NCBI GenBank assembly: GCA_018701215.1
Contig: JABIWH010000021.1
Location: 1-64,000 of the forward strand
DNA from: Rhodospirillaceae bacterium
Lineage (GTDB): Bacteria; Pseudomonadota; Alphaproteobacteria; GCA-2731375
Length of the DNA: 64,000 nt
Reading direction: 5' to 3'
Shown here: positions 8,348 to 17,270 of the stretch, piece by piece
How the letters are laid out: each line of letters begins with the position of its first letter
Position numbering within the stretch: position 1 is the stretch's first letter
Notes under the pieces: generated by a model
Seen by the model: the letters and a program-made list of their open reading frames with translations, nothing else
What the model was told of the DNA's origin: nothing
The model's database searches: none
Translations under genes and position numbers: made by a program

Positions 8348-9001
8348 ATGCCGCGTCAATTTACCTGCCTGGGCGCTATCTCGCTGGTTATCTTGCTGCT
8401 AGGGCTATCGCCCCTGGCCAGCGGTTCCACCGCCGCGCAAACAGCGCCGGCCAGGGCCGCCGGCGGGGCGAAGGCAGTGGCCTCCTTCCCGATCGCCGTT
8501 ACCGATTCAGCCAAGGACATCGAGATACTGATAGCCAAATTGCTGAAGGATACCTTCAACCTGGAATCATCGCTCAAAATCGTCAACGGCGATCCTGACA
8601 ATCTGCGCCTACAAATCGTCATGAGCGAAGACAAAACGCAGAGCATCCCGCGCATTGTCAGTATTGTCGATACTGCGGTCGTCGCCCGTGACAAGGCTGG
8701 CAATGCGATCTCGCAAACCATCACCGTCGCCGCCATGGCGGATCTGAATTTCACCGAGACGAAAATGCCGGCGCTATTGCAATGGGTCAACGATTGGAAC
8801 GCCCGGATGTACCCAATCCGCGTCTTTATCGCCAACAAGCAAATTTATACCGGTACATCAATCCTTGGCACCACGACCGAGCCGACTTCCTCCGACCGGG
8901 TTGTCGGCAGTTTCCTGGGCGTCGTCCGCACCTGGAACGCCGTGCTGCAGGATTTGCGGGCGAAAAAACTTTTGCCGGACACAAAGCCAGCCAGACAATA
9001 A
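8348..9001 (+). CDS. Secreted protein of unknown function, weak YbjN-like C-terminus
   Basis: 217 residues. The ATG is preceded by GGAGG at 8338-8342. A signal peptide covers about 1-30 (hydrophobic core ISLVILLLGLSPLA, cleavage near TAAQ). The mature part contains two alpha/beta stretches. The second, with LQWVNDWNARMYPIRVFI and SFLGVVRTWNAVLQDL, has the flavour of YbjN/type III chaperone-like folds. That resemblance is by eye only. It is divergent from the luciferase-like gene at 8238 and followed by the convergent MaoC gene. No function is proposed. Confidence 0.7.
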   Translation: MPRQFTCLGAISLVILLLGLSPLASGSTAAQTAPARAAGGAKAVASFPIAVTDSAKDIEILIAKLLKDTFNLESSLKIVNGDPDNLRLQIVMSEDKTQSIPRIVSIVDTAVVARDKAGNAISQTITVAAMADLNFTETKMPALLQWVNDWNARMYPIRVFIANKQIYTGTSILGTTTEPTSSDRVVGSFLGVVRTWNAVLQDLRAKKLLPDTKPARQ

Positions 9002-9024
9002 GGGCTCGCCGTCTATTCCGGCGA

Positions 9025-9483
9025 TTATGCCGGCATCGCGCGGCGCTTCAACAACTGTATAGACCGCATGGTCATGGCGACCTCGTCATTCTGGTCGCGC
9101 AGCTGCCAATCCATCCCGACCACGCCACGGTCCGGCTTACTTTCCGAAAGGCGGCAATCGGTAATCGTGACAACCACATGAATGGTGTCGTCGGGACGCA
9201 CGGGCCGGATCCAGCGCAACCCTTCGACACCCGGCGAGCCGAGGGAGGCCTCGGGCGCCCAGGGGTTGGCCATGGTGAACAGGCGGAAGGCATAGGTGCC
9301 CAGCATCCAGCCCGAGGCGATCAGGCCACCGTACATGTGCTCTTCCGCCGCCACCTTGTCCATATGAAAGGGTTGCGGGTCAAAGCGGAAGGCCCAATCG
9401 ATAATCTCGGCCTCGGTCAGGGTTTTGCCCGGCGATACGATCTGGTCGCCAACCTTGAAATCCTCGAACCAGCGTCCAGTCAT
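9025..9483 (-). CDS. MaoC-like hot-dog dehydratase
   Basis: 152 residues, the usual size of a single hot-dog enoyl-CoA hydratase. It starts with MTGRWFEDFKVGDQI. The hydratase signature region is FRFDPQPFHMDKVAAEEHMYGGLIASGW, in which the Asp and His of the usual D-x-N-P-x-H site appear as D and H with Gln in place of Asn. It would hydrate enoyl-CoA esters in the cytoplasm. It is divergent from the acyl-CoA synthetase at 9637, with 153 bp between, which suggests joint use on a CoA-ester pathway. Confidence 0.85.
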   Translation of the reverse strand: MTGRWFEDFKVGDQIVSPGKTLTEAEIIDWAFRFDPQPFHMDKVAAEEHMYGGLIASGWMLGTYAFRLFTMANPWAPEASLGSPGVEGLRWIRPVRPDDTIHVVVTITDCRLSESKPDRGVVGMDWQLRDQNDEVAMTMRSIQLLKRRAMPA

Positions 9484-9636
9484 TGCTATCTCCCTTTGCT
9501 ATAGCGGCACCAACAACTGCAATAACCCAGTCTTGCCGCTGCCGCTATCCGATCCTGGCTGACAAATTAGCCAATGTCAGCGCGGCTTGCTATAAACTGC
9601 CGCCAGCAACAGCATCATTCCCACCAGGAGTCGTTC

Positions 9637-11178
9637 ATGCATCCCGGAATTCATGCCGCCAACAATCCTGACAAGGCCGCCTATATCATGGCCAACAGCG
9701 GCCGGGTCATCAGCTATGGCGAATTGAATGACGCCTCGAACCAGGGCGCGCAGTTGTTTCGCAGCCTTGGACTGGGGCTGGGTGACAACATCGCCATTTA
9801 TATGGAAAACAATGCGGCATTCTTGCAGATTTGCTGGGCGGCGCACCGGGCCGGGCTTTATTATACCTGCATCTCGTCCTACCTGACGGCGGAGGAAGTG
9901 GATTTCATCGTCGGTGATTGCCAGGCCAAGGTTTTCATCACCTCCCAGGCCAAGGCCGAGGTGGCGGCGGAACTGGTGGATATGATGCCGAACGCCAAAA
10001 CCCGCCTGATGGTGGGCGAGGCGATCGCCGGCTATCAATCCTATGATGATGCCATCGCCGCTCAGCCCCACGGTCCCATCGCCGATGAATACGAAGGTGC
10101 GGACATGCTGTATTCATCAGGCACCACCGGCCGGCCCAAGGGCATCAAGAAACCCATTACCGGCGAACCCCTGGGCACCACGAACAGCCCGGTGGATATA
10201 GCAGGCACCCTGTATGGCGTGACAGAGGCGGCAATCTATCTCTCGCCGGCACCGCTGTATCATTCCGCGCCCCTGCGCTTCAACATGGGCATCTTGAGAA
10301 AAGGCGGCACCACCATCGTGATGGAGCGGTTCGACCCCGAGACCGCCCTGGCCCTGATCGAGCGTTATCAAGCGAGCCATAGCCAATGGGTGCCGACCAT
10401 GTTCGTCCGCATGCTGAAACTCCCGCCCGAGGCGCGCACCAAGTACGATATTTCCAGTATGAAATTCGCCATTCACGCCGCCGCGCCCTGTCCGGTCGAG
10501 GTCAAACAACAGATGATCGATTGGTGGGGACCGGTCTTGCACGAGTATTATGCCGGCACCGAGGGCAACGGCTTTTGCGCCATCAATTCCGAGGATTGGC
10601 TGAGCCATCGCGGCTCGGTCGGACGGGCGCTGTTCGGCATCGTGCATATCCTGGACGAAAACGGCGGCGAGCAGCCTACAGGCACACCCGGCGCGATCTA
10701 TTTCGCCGATGGTCCGGTCTTCACCTATCACAATGATCCCGAACGGACAGCAGAATCCCGAAACGAGCGCGGCTGGTCCACCCTGGGCGACGTGGGCTAT
10801 CAGGATGCAGAGGGCTACCTCTACCTGACCGACCGCCAGTCCTTCATGATTATTTCCGGCGGCGTCAATATCTATCCCCAGGAGATTGAGAATCTGCTGG
10901 TCGGTCATCCCAAGATCATGGATGTGGCCGTGGTCGGCGTGCCCGATGCTGAATTCGGCGAGGCGGTCAAGGCGGTGGTTCAACCCATCGATCCCAGCCA
11001 GGCCGGCCCGGCGCTGGAGGAAGAGATACTTGCATTTAGCCGCGAGCATCTATCCCATATCAAATGCCCCCGCAGCGTGGATTTCGAGGCGCAATTGCCG
11101 CGTCATGACAACGGCAAGCTTTACAAGCGCCTGATCAAGGACCGCTATTGGGGCCGCCACGACACCCGCATCGTTTAG
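9637..11178 (+). CDS. AMP-forming acyl-CoA synthetase
   Basis: 513 residues from the ATG at 9637, supported by CAGGAG six bases upstream; an in-frame ATG at 9574 lacks a good site. The adenylate-forming motif YSSGTTGRPKG is canonical. HEYYAGTEGNG is the second ATP-binding core. GWSTLGDVGYQDAEGYLYLTDR holds the conserved Asp of the hinge region, and the C-terminal lysine lies in LPRHDNGKLYKR. It activates a carboxylic acid to its CoA ester. It is the first gene of a three-gene operon with a TPP-dependent decarboxylase-like and a UxaA-like dehydratase, spaced by 51 and 19 bp. The substrate is unknown. Confidence 0.9.
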   Translation: MHPGIHAANNPDKAAYIMANSGRVISYGELNDASNQGAQLFRSLGLGLGDNIAIYMENNAAFLQICWAAHRAGLYYTCISSYLTAEEVDFIVGDCQAKVFITSQAKAEVAAELVDMMPNAKTRLMVGEAIAGYQSYDDAIAAQPHGPIADEYEGADMLYSSGTTGRPKGIKKPITGEPLGTTNSPVDIAGTLYGVTEAAIYLSPAPLYHSAPLRFNMGILRKGGTTIVMERFDPETALALIERYQASHSQWVPTMFVRMLKLPPEARTKYDISSMKFAIHAAAPCPVEVKQQMIDWWGPVLHEYYAGTEGNGFCAINSEDWLSHRGSVGRALFGIVHILDENGGEQPTGTPGAIYFADGPVFTYHNDPERTAESRNERGWSTLGDVGYQDAEGYLYLTDRQSFMIISGGVNIYPQEIENLLVGHPKIMDVAVVGVPDAEFGEAVKAVVQPIDPSQAGPALEEEILAFSREHLSHIKCPRSVDFEAQLPRHDNGKLYKRLIKDRYWGRHDTRIV

Positions 11179-11229
11179 GGCAATCAGCTAATATCAATAC
11201 AAGACGAAAAAATTAAATTGGAGGAAGAC

Positions 11230-12888
11230 ATGCGCGGACGACAGGTATTCATGGACAGTTTGGTGGCCCACGGCGTCGAGAAGATTTTCGGCAATCCGGG
11301 CACCACGGAAAGCCCGTTGCTGGATAGTCTGCAAAGCTATCCGCAGATCGAATACGTGGTCGCCCTGCACGAGGGCATCGCGGCGGGCGCGGCCAGCTTT
11401 TATGCCCAGGCCAGCGGCAAGACCGGCGTCGTCAACCTGCATGTGGCGCCTGGATTAGGCAACGCCATCGGTATGATGTACGGCGCCCTGAAGGCCAATT
11501 CGCCCATGGTGGTGACCGCCGGACAGCAGGACACCCGTATGCGGCTGCGCGGCCCGGTGCTGGGCTATGATCTGGCGGCAATGGCGGAACCAGTGACCAA
11601 GTGGAGTGTACAGGTGGAGACGGCGGACGAAATGGCCGCCATCATGCAGCGCGCCTTCAAGATCGCCAACGAGGCCCCCGCCGGACCTGTATTCGTCGCC
11701 CTGCCCATCAACGTCATGGAGCAGGAAACGGAAATCGGGGCCAGCGCCTCGGCACAGGTGTTTGACGCGCCCCGCCCCGAACCCGCCGGCATCGCCGCCA
11801 TGGCGGCGAAAATCATGGCCGCGCATAACCCCACCATCGTGGTCAGCGATGACGTGGCCCGCGCCGGTGCGCACAACGAATTGATTGCCCTGGCCGAGGC
11901 CATGGGCGCCGGCGTCTGGTTCGAAGGCATTCGCCATCACGCCGCCTTTCCCAACCGCCATCCCAACGCCAAGGCCATTCTGCCCATGGACGCGGGCGCC
12001 ATATGCAATACCCTGGGCGACGCTGATCTGGTGTTGCTGATCGGCGGACCGTTCTTCGAGGAAGTCTGGTTTACCCCCGGCACGCCATTCCCCAATGGCG
12101 CCGCTGTATTGCAGATAGAAGAGACACCCGCCCGCATCGCCCATAACCATGCGGTCGACATTGGTCTGGTGGGTCATCTGCCCAGCAGCTTTGGCGCTAT
12201 TGCCGAGGCGCTAAGCGCCTCCGGCGACTACCAGACAGCGGCCAAGGCCCGCAATGCGGCCCTGGCCAGTGAGAGCGAAGCCGCCAGAACCGCCTATCAG
12301 GCCCGCAGCCAGCGCGCCTGGGACCGCGATCCCATCTCCATGGCCCGCGCCATGGCTGAACTCAAGGCCGGTACGCCGGATGGCGCCGTCGTGGTGGAGG
12401 AAGCCATCACCGCCGGTCTGGACTTGGCACAAGCCTTTGAGTTCGCCGCGCCCGGTGACTACCTATCGGGCCGTGGCGGCGGCATCGGCCAGGGTCTGGC
12501 GGGCGCCATCGGCGCCAAAGTGGCGCAGCCAGACCGCCCCATGCTGGCGGTTTCGGGGGATGGTTCGGCGATGTATTCGATCCAGGCCTTATGGTCGGCG
12601 GCGCATCATGAACTGGACATTGTTTTTGTCATTCTGGTCAATCGGGAATACCGCATTCTAAAGCATAACCTGGACACCTATCGTCAACGTTTCGATGCCA
12701 ATTCGAACCAGGACTACCCGCAAATGAACCTGGACACCCCGGCCTTGGATTTTGTTACCATCGCCAAGGGCATGGGCATACCGGGCACGGTCGTCAGTGA
12801 CCCAGACGCGCTGGCCGGGGCGGTCAAGGCCGCTTTTGCCGCACCGGGTCCGCACCTGATCGCGGTGCATATCGAGGGCAAGCGGTAA
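11230..12888 (+). CDS. Thiamine diphosphate-dependent decarboxylase/lyase, benzoylformate decarboxylase-like
   Basis: 552 residues from the ATG at 11230, with GGAGGA directly upstream. The N-terminal PYR domain shows FGNPGTTESP, where benzoylformate decarboxylase has GNPGSNELP, so the active-site Ser is Thr here. It also has the Glu of LHEGIAAGAA and the His of VVNLHVAPG. The C-terminal TPP motif is GDGSAMYSIQALWSAA followed by ILVNREYRILK, very close to benzoylformate decarboxylase. The family decarboxylates 2-oxo acids or ligates the resulting aldehydes. It lies between an acyl-CoA synthetase and a UxaA-like dehydratase. A sugar-acid-derived 2-oxo acid is a plausible substrate, but that is inference. 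Confidence 0.88.
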   Translation: MRGRQVFMDSLVAHGVEKIFGNPGTTESPLLDSLQSYPQIEYVVALHEGIAAGAASFYAQASGKTGVVNLHVAPGLGNAIGMMYGALKANSPMVVTAGQQDTRMRLRGPVLGYDLAAMAEPVTKWSVQVETADEMAAIMQRAFKIANEAPAGPVFVALPINVMEQETEIGASASAQVFDAPRPEPAGIAAMAAKIMAAHNPTIVVSDDVARAGAHNELIALAEAMGAGVWFEGIRHHAAFPNRHPNAKAILPMDAGAICNTLGDADLVLLIGGPFFEEVWFTPGTPFPNGAAVLQIEETPARIAHNHAVDIGLVGHLPSSFGAIAEALSASGDYQTAAKARNAALASESEAARTAYQARSQRAWDRDPISMARAMAELKAGTPDGAVVVEEAITAGLDLAQAFEFAAPGDYLSGRGGGIGQGLAGAIGAKVAQPDRPMLAVSGDGSAMYSIQALWSAAHHELDIVFVILVNREYRILKHNLDTYRQRFDANSNQDYPQMNLDTPALDFVTIAKGMGIPGTVVSDPDALAGAVKAAFAAPGPHLIAVHIEGKR

Positions 12889-12907
12889 ACAAGGGATGGG
12901 ATAGGCA

Positions 12908-14455
12908 ATGTTGGACCTCTCGGAAAAACGCATCACCGGAAGCACAATCCGGCTGCATTCGGCTGACAATGTCGCCGTGGCGTTGAGCGATATAGCGGCT
13001 GGCGAGACTGTCACGGGCCACAATGTCGTCACCCGCGACAAGGTCCCGTCTGGATACAAGGTTGCCATCCGCGACATCGCCAAGGGCGAGCCGATCCTGA
13101 AGTACAACGTCACCATCGGCTTCGCCGAGGATGACCTGCCCGCCGGAACCATGCTGCACAACCACAACATGGCCTTTCGGGAATTCGACCGCGACTACGC
13201 TTTCTGCCGTGACTACAAGCCGGTGCAGATGCTGCCCGAAAGCGAGCGGGCGACGTTCGAGGGCTATTTGCGCGACGATGGCCGCGCCGGCACCCGCAAC
13301 TTCATCGCCATTGTCTCGACCGTGAACTGCTCGGCCACGGTGGTGCATGCCATCGCCGATTACTTTACGGAAGAACGCCTGGCCGACTATCCCAACGTCG
13401 ACGGCGTCGCCGCCTTTAGCCACAGCACGGGCTGCGGCATGGAGATGACCGGCGAACCCATGGACCTGCTGAACCGTACCTTGGCGGGCTATATTCGGCA
13501 CCCGAACGTCGCTTCGGCGCTGGTCGTCGGCCTCGGCTGCGAGCGTTGCCAGGTCGGCGGTCTGTTCGCGGCGCAGAATCTAGAGGTCAACGACAAGCTG
13601 CAAACACTGGTGATGCAGGAAGCAGGCGGCACCCGGCGGGCGATCGAGGCTGGTATTGCAATGGTCAAACTGATGTTGCCCGCGGCCAACGAGCAGCGGC
13701 GTCAAACCGTGCCGGCCAGCCATATTACCGTCGGTCTGCAATGCGGTGGCTCCGATGGTTTTTCCTCGATCACCGCCAACCCGGGCCTAGGCACGGCAAT
13801 AGATATTCTGGTCCGCCATGGCGGTACGGGCATCCTGTCGGAGACGCCGGAGATCTATGGCGTCGAACATACCCTGACCGCGCGCGCGGCCACGCCGGAG
13901 ATTGGCCAGAAACTGGTCGATCATATCCGCTGGTGGAAGGACGTTTACGCGGTTGGCCGCGATGTGCAGATCAATGGCACGGTCAGTCCCGGCAACCAGA
14001 CCGGCGGCCTGGCCAATATTTTTGAAAAATCCCTCGGCTCCTCCATGAAAGGCGGTACCGGACCCTTGATGGAAGTCTATCGTTATGGCGAACCGGTAAC
14101 GGCCAAGGGCTTCGTCTTCATGGACACGCCGGGCTTCGATCCGGTCTCGGCCACCGGTCAGATCGCCGGCGGGGCCAACCTGGTTGCCTTCACCACCGGA
14201 CGCGGATCATGCTTTGGCGCCAAGCCAACACCGTCGATCAAGCTTGCCACCAACACCGCGATGTTCCAGCGCATGGAAGAAGACATGGATATCAATTGCG
14301 GTGACATCCTGGACGGCACCGCAAGTATGGAAGACATCGGCCAGCGTATTTTTGAATACTTCCTGCACATCGCCTCGGGCGGCAAGTCCAAGAGCGAGCA
14401 GCTCAACCTTGGCCTCCACGAGTTCACCCCGTGGCAGATCGGCATTACGGGATAG
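12908..14455 (+). CDS. UxaA family dehydratase (altronate/galactarate dehydratase-like)
   Basis: 515 residues. An N-terminal SAF-type domain (about 1-100) contains VALSDIAAGETV and HNMAFR. The main UxaA domain begins at GYLRDDGRAGTRN and carries FSHSTGCGM, LGCERCQVGG and LQCGGSDGFSS, with cysteines typical of the metal site. The C-terminal part has FTTGRGSCFGAKPTPSIK. Family members dehydrate sugar acids or related 2,3-dihydroxy acids to 2-oxo acids with Fe or Mn. That product type would suit the TPP enzyme encoded 19 bp upstream. The gene end is followed by a dispersed repeat. Confidence 0.9.
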   Translation: MLDLSEKRITGSTIRLHSADNVAVALSDIAAGETVTGHNVVTRDKVPSGYKVAIRDIAKGEPILKYNVTIGFAEDDLPAGTMLHNHNMAFREFDRDYAFCRDYKPVQMLPESERATFEGYLRDDGRAGTRNFIAIVSTVNCSATVVHAIADYFTEERLADYPNVDGVAAFSHSTGCGMEMTGEPMDLLNRTLAGYIRHPNVASALVVGLGCERCQVGGLFAAQNLEVNDKLQTLVMQEAGGTRRAIEAGIAMVKLMLPAANEQRRQTVPASHITVGLQCGGSDGFSSITANPGLGTAIDILVRHGGTGILSETPEIYGVEHTLTARAATPEIGQKLVDHIRWWKDVYAVGRDVQINGTVSPGNQTGGLANIFEKSLGSSMKGGTGPLMEVYRYGEPVTAKGFVFMDTPGFDPVSATGQIAGGANLVAFTTGRGSCFGAKPTPSIKLATNTAMFQRMEEDMDINCGDILDGTASMEDIGQRIFEYFLHIASGGKSKSEQLNLGLHEFTPWQIGITG

Positions 14456-14468
14456 GCGGAACCACCAT

Positions 14469-14581
14469 AGAGCATGTTTCTTCAAAACATGCTCAGGCTC
14501 TTAGGAAAAGAGCAATTGAATCAATAATCTAAGTGGCGCCAAACAAGTCTTGGGCGACGCCGCTTAATTGAAAATTGCTCT
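14469..14581. repeat. Dispersed ~114-bp hairpin element, copy 2 (inverted relative to copy 1)
   Basis: The reverse complement aligns end to end with 3757-3870 at roughly 80 percent identity and almost equal length. The hairpin end (14470-14494, stem GAGCATGTTT/AAACATGCTC) faces the UxaA-like gene. The other end, TTGAAAATTGCTCT, overlaps the stop codon of the acyltransferase gene (14580-14582). As with copy 1, it fills the gap between two convergent genes. Confidence 0.8.
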
Positions 14582-15182
14582 AATCAAGCGCAGCGGCCTT
14601 GTGGGGATATTTCCCTTTTATGTCCTTGTAAAAAGACTGGATCTTCTTGATGTCCTTGTCCTGCTCTCCGGTTGGGTAAAAGGTCGGGCCGAAACCGCCA
14701 ACCTTGCGGCGGAAGTCCAAATACCCGAGAGCAATGGGAACGCCGGCGCCATGGGCAATGTGATAGAAGCCTGATTTCCATTGCTTGACCTTGGAGCGCG
14801 AGCCCTCGGGCGGAATTATGACGATCAAGTGGTCGTGGCTGTTAAATGCGGCAATCGTTGATTGGACAATATTGTTCGATTGGCTGCGGTTGATGGGAAT
14901 GCCGCCAAACCAGCGCATCACCGGCCCGGCCGGCCCCATGAAGAGAGTATCTTTTCCCATCCAATAGATTTCGAAACGGAGCATGAAGGCCATCGCCACC
15001 ATGAGGGGAAAGTCCCAGTTGGTCGTATGCGGTGCGGCAATCAGGACATACTTGTCCTCCTTCGGTGCCGTGCCCTCGATTTTCCAGCCACCCAAGCCAA
15101 GGCCGAGCCAGGACAGAAAGACAAAGAACTGCCTGAAAACCGGTGTTCGATAAATAGTGGTTTGCATGGCAGCGGCCCGCAT
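14580..15182 (-). CDS. Lysophospholipid acyltransferase-like protein (PlsC family)
   Basis: 200 residues from the ATG at 15182, 11 bp after the upstream monooxygenase stop; ATG 15167 is an alternative, and a longer frame to 15308 overlaps that gene. The acyltransferase block I is HTTNWDF (H-x4-D), followed by RWFGGIPINRS and the block III-like PPEGSRSK. It would transfer an acyl group to a lysolipid or other alcohol at the inner membrane. It is the last gene of a five-gene minus-strand operon with flavin monooxygenases. Its stop codon lies in the end of the dispersed repeat at 14469-14581. Confidence 0.82.
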   Translation of the reverse strand: MRAAAMQTTIYRTPVFRQFFVFLSWLGLGLGGWKIEGTAPKEDKYVLIAAPHTTNWDFPLMVAMAFMLRFEIYWMGKDTLFMGPAGPVMRWFGGIPINRSQSNNIVQSTIAAFNSHDHLIVIIPPEGSRSKVKQWKSGFYHIAHGAGVPIALGYLDFRRKVGGFGPTFYPTGEQDKDIKKIQSFYKDIKGKYPHKAAALD

Positions 15183-15193
15183 GAAACCAGCGC

Positions 15194-16132
15194 TCACCAG
15201 CCCAGCGAAGCGCGGATTTCGGCGATGATGTCCATGTGTCTCTCGTGCTCGCCGGCAAAGCGTAAAACCATATGCGTGGCGCCGGCATCCGCATAACCCT
15301 TGAGCCATTCCGCACAGCCCGCCGCCCCGCCAGCATAGGTGGCCTGATGCTTGGCCAGGACCTTGGCCGAGGCGCCGTAATATTCCTCCATGAAGGTATC
15401 GACCTGTTGCTGCGCCTTGGCCGCGTCGTCATTGATGGCAAGGGTTAGATACACCGCGCCGACCAGATCGTCCGGGTTACGCCCGGCCTCGCGCGCGCTG
15501 TCCTTGACGCCGGTCCATTGTTCGTCCCAACCCGCCGCGTCCGGCCCGGTGGGGAACCAGCCATCGAAATGCCGCCCCGTGCGCACACGGGCCGCGGGCG
15601 CCGAGCCGCCACCCCAGATCGGCGGCCCGCCGGGTCTGTGCGGCGTGGGCGCCAGGACGCCTTGCTCCACCGGCCAACGGCCGTCCCAATCCACCGGCTT
15701 GCCACTCCATAGCGCCTTGCACAGACGCAGGCCTTCCATCATGCGGCCGACGCGTTTCTCGAACGGCACGCCGGCGGCGGCGAATTCGGCCCGGATGGCA
15801 GGCACGTCACCGGCAATGCCAACGCCCAGGATCACCCGGCCCTGGCTGATCTGATCCAACGTCGCCACCTGATGCGCCATGATCACGGGATTGCGCAGGG
15901 TGGGCAGCAAGACGGCGGTGCCCAGCTCGACCTTCTTGGTCCGGCCCGCGATGCCGGCCAGCAATGTCAGGGGCTCGTGCCGGGGCCGGGCCAGCAGACT
16001 GTCGCCAACCCAGACGGAATCGAAACCCAAACCCTCGGCCCGCTCGGCCAGATCCATCAAAGGCCCAGCTTCCGGCTGGCCGCGCATGACGACCTCACGC
16101 GTGGGCAGAAGATATCCAAGACGCACAGTCAT
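15194..16132 (-). CDS. LLM-class flavin-dependent oxidoreductase
   Basis: 312 residues from the ATG at 16132, supported by GGAGA just upstream; the frame extends to 16168 without a good site. It starts MTVRLGYLLPTRE. Family features are GFDSVWVGDSLLARPRHEPLTLLAGIAGRTK, the segment LGTAVLLPTLRNPV, and GRVILGVGIAGD. A flavin reductase-like gene ends ten bases upstream of the start, so an FMNH2-using two-component monooxygenase is more likely than an F420 enzyme. It belongs to the operon 18140-14580. Confidence 0.87.
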   Translation of the reverse strand: MTVRLGYLLPTREVVMRGQPEAGPLMDLAERAEGLGFDSVWVGDSLLARPRHEPLTLLAGIAGRTKKVELGTAVLLPTLRNPVIMAHQVATLDQISQGRVILGVGIAGDVPAIRAEFAAAGVPFEKRVGRMMEGLRLCKALWSGKPVDWDGRWPVEQGVLAPTPHRPGGPPIWGGGSAPAARVRTGRHFDGWFPTGPDAAGWDEQWTGVKDSAREAGRNPDDLVGAVYLTLAINDDAAKAQQQVDTFMEEYYGASAKVLAKHQATYAGGAAGCAEWLKGYADAGATHMVLRFAGEHERHMDIIAEIRASLGW

Positions 16133-16142
16133 CGCAGTCTCC

Positions 16143-16811
16143 CTATCTATACGCGCCGTCCCAGGCACCGGCCTGGGTATTGGCGATTTCGCCGGCCTCG
16201 GTCATTTCCGGCCGATTGATGGTCAGCATGGTTTCCGGCGTTACCACGGCATAATCCATGTAGCCCAGGCGGGCCAAAGGCCGCATGGCGCCAGTATCGA
16301 CGATGCCGTTGGAGATGTAATTGTCATCGATATAGATCCCAACGACCTGGCCAATGACCATGAAATGGCCCTGGTCGGAACCGGGCGTGACGTCGGGTAG
16401 TTCAACGGTTTTCCAATAGCGGCATTCGAAAGCCGCCGGGCTTTCCTTGACCCGGGGCGGCTTGACGAACTTTGATGCCGTGGCGGTCAGGTTGGAAATC
16501 GGGAACTCGTCCATCTCCCGTGGTACCGGGGCGGAGGAGATGTTCATGCCATCGCGGGTATCCCAGGTGGACATGGAGCAGGTGAATTCTCCCGTCTCCT
16601 GTACGTTACGCACGCTGTCCTTGATGTTTTTTGACGAGAACATCACGTAGTGCGGCCGGTCGCTGATCGCATTGAAAAAGCTATAAGGGGCAAGATTGTA
16701 GATACCATCCTTGCTGATGGAGCCGATCCAGCCGATAGGCCGGGGCGCGATCAATGCCTTGAACGGGTCGTGCGCCAGGCCGTGATTATTCTCGATGGCG
16801 TCGTAATGCAT
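16143..16811 (-). CDS. Flavin reductase-like domain protein
   Basis: 223 residues from the ATG at 16811; a TTG six bases upstream is less likely. The N-terminal FKALIAPRPIGWIGSIS, the segment NLAPYSFFNAISDRPHYVMFSS, and the phosphate-binding DSVRNVQETGEF are typical of the flavin reductase-like (split-barrel FMN-binding) family. It would bind FMN and supply reduced flavin. It sits in an operon directly upstream of a luciferase-like monooxygenase (10-bp gap), and a second one heads the operon. This is the layout of a two-component system. Confidence 0.87.
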   Translation of the reverse strand: MHYDAIENNHGLAHDPFKALIAPRPIGWIGSISKDGIYNLAPYSFFNAISDRPHYVMFSSKNIKDSVRNVQETGEFTCSMSTWDTRDGMNISSAPVPREMDEFPISNLTATASKFVKPPRVKESPAAFECRYWKTVELPDVTPGSDQGHFMVIGQVVGIYIDDNYISNGIVDTGAMRPLARLGYMDYAVVTPETMLTINRPEMTEAGEIANTQAGAWDGAYR

Positions 16812-16910
16812 GAGCAATTTTCCCTAATGAAAACGGTTGAAAACGGCTGAAAACGACAAGGCCGCACCATGTCTGATGCGGCCAAGTCAATCTTGCCGAT
16901 TATTCTGTTG

Positions 16911-17225
16911 TTAAACGTCGGAGAGGACGTGAATGACCCGGCTTTCGATCATCTCCTTGGTCTTGGCGCCATAAGCCTTCATATGCTCGGAAGCGGCATG
17001 AGCCTTCAGGTTATCGACGCTGCCCCATTGCTCGACAAAGACAAATGTATCCGGGCCGAACTGTGTCTGAAAACCACCCATGCCCTCGGCATCAACGGTG
17101 GGGGCGTATTCGATGCAGCCCTCTTCGGCCAGCACGGCGGGGATATTGGCGCGCGCGATTTCCAGAACCGCGTCACGCTGACCGGGCTTGGCGGTGATGA
17201 TGGCAACAACTCTTATGGCGGACAT
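16911..17225 (-). CDS. Antibiotic biosynthesis monooxygenase (ABM) fold protein
   Basis: 104 residues. The ATG at 17225 is chosen because GGAG lies eight bases upstream; a GTG at 17234 is the alternative. The ferredoxin-like dimeric alpha/beta barrel shows as RVVAIITAKPGQRDAVLEIARANIP, CIEYAPTVD and FVFVEQWGSVDNLKAHAASEHMKAY, the usual order for the YgiN/ABM family. Members are cofactor-free monooxygenases or detoxify quinones. It lies between the operon's first luciferase-like gene and the flavin reductase. Confidence 0.85.
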   Translation of the reverse strand: MSAIRVVAIITAKPGQRDAVLEIARANIPAVLAEEGCIEYAPTVDAEGMGGFQTQFGPDTFVFVEQWGSVDNLKAHAASEHMKAYGAKTKEMIESRVIHVLSDV

Positions 17226-17270
17226 GATGTTCACTCCTGATTGGGTTTTCTTCTTGGAATTTATAGAGGC

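Noticed and set aside
15183..15308. N-terminal extension of the acyltransferase into the monooxygenase gene
   Set aside because: The extension is an out-of-frame reading of the upstream gene's 3' end and shows no family similarity.
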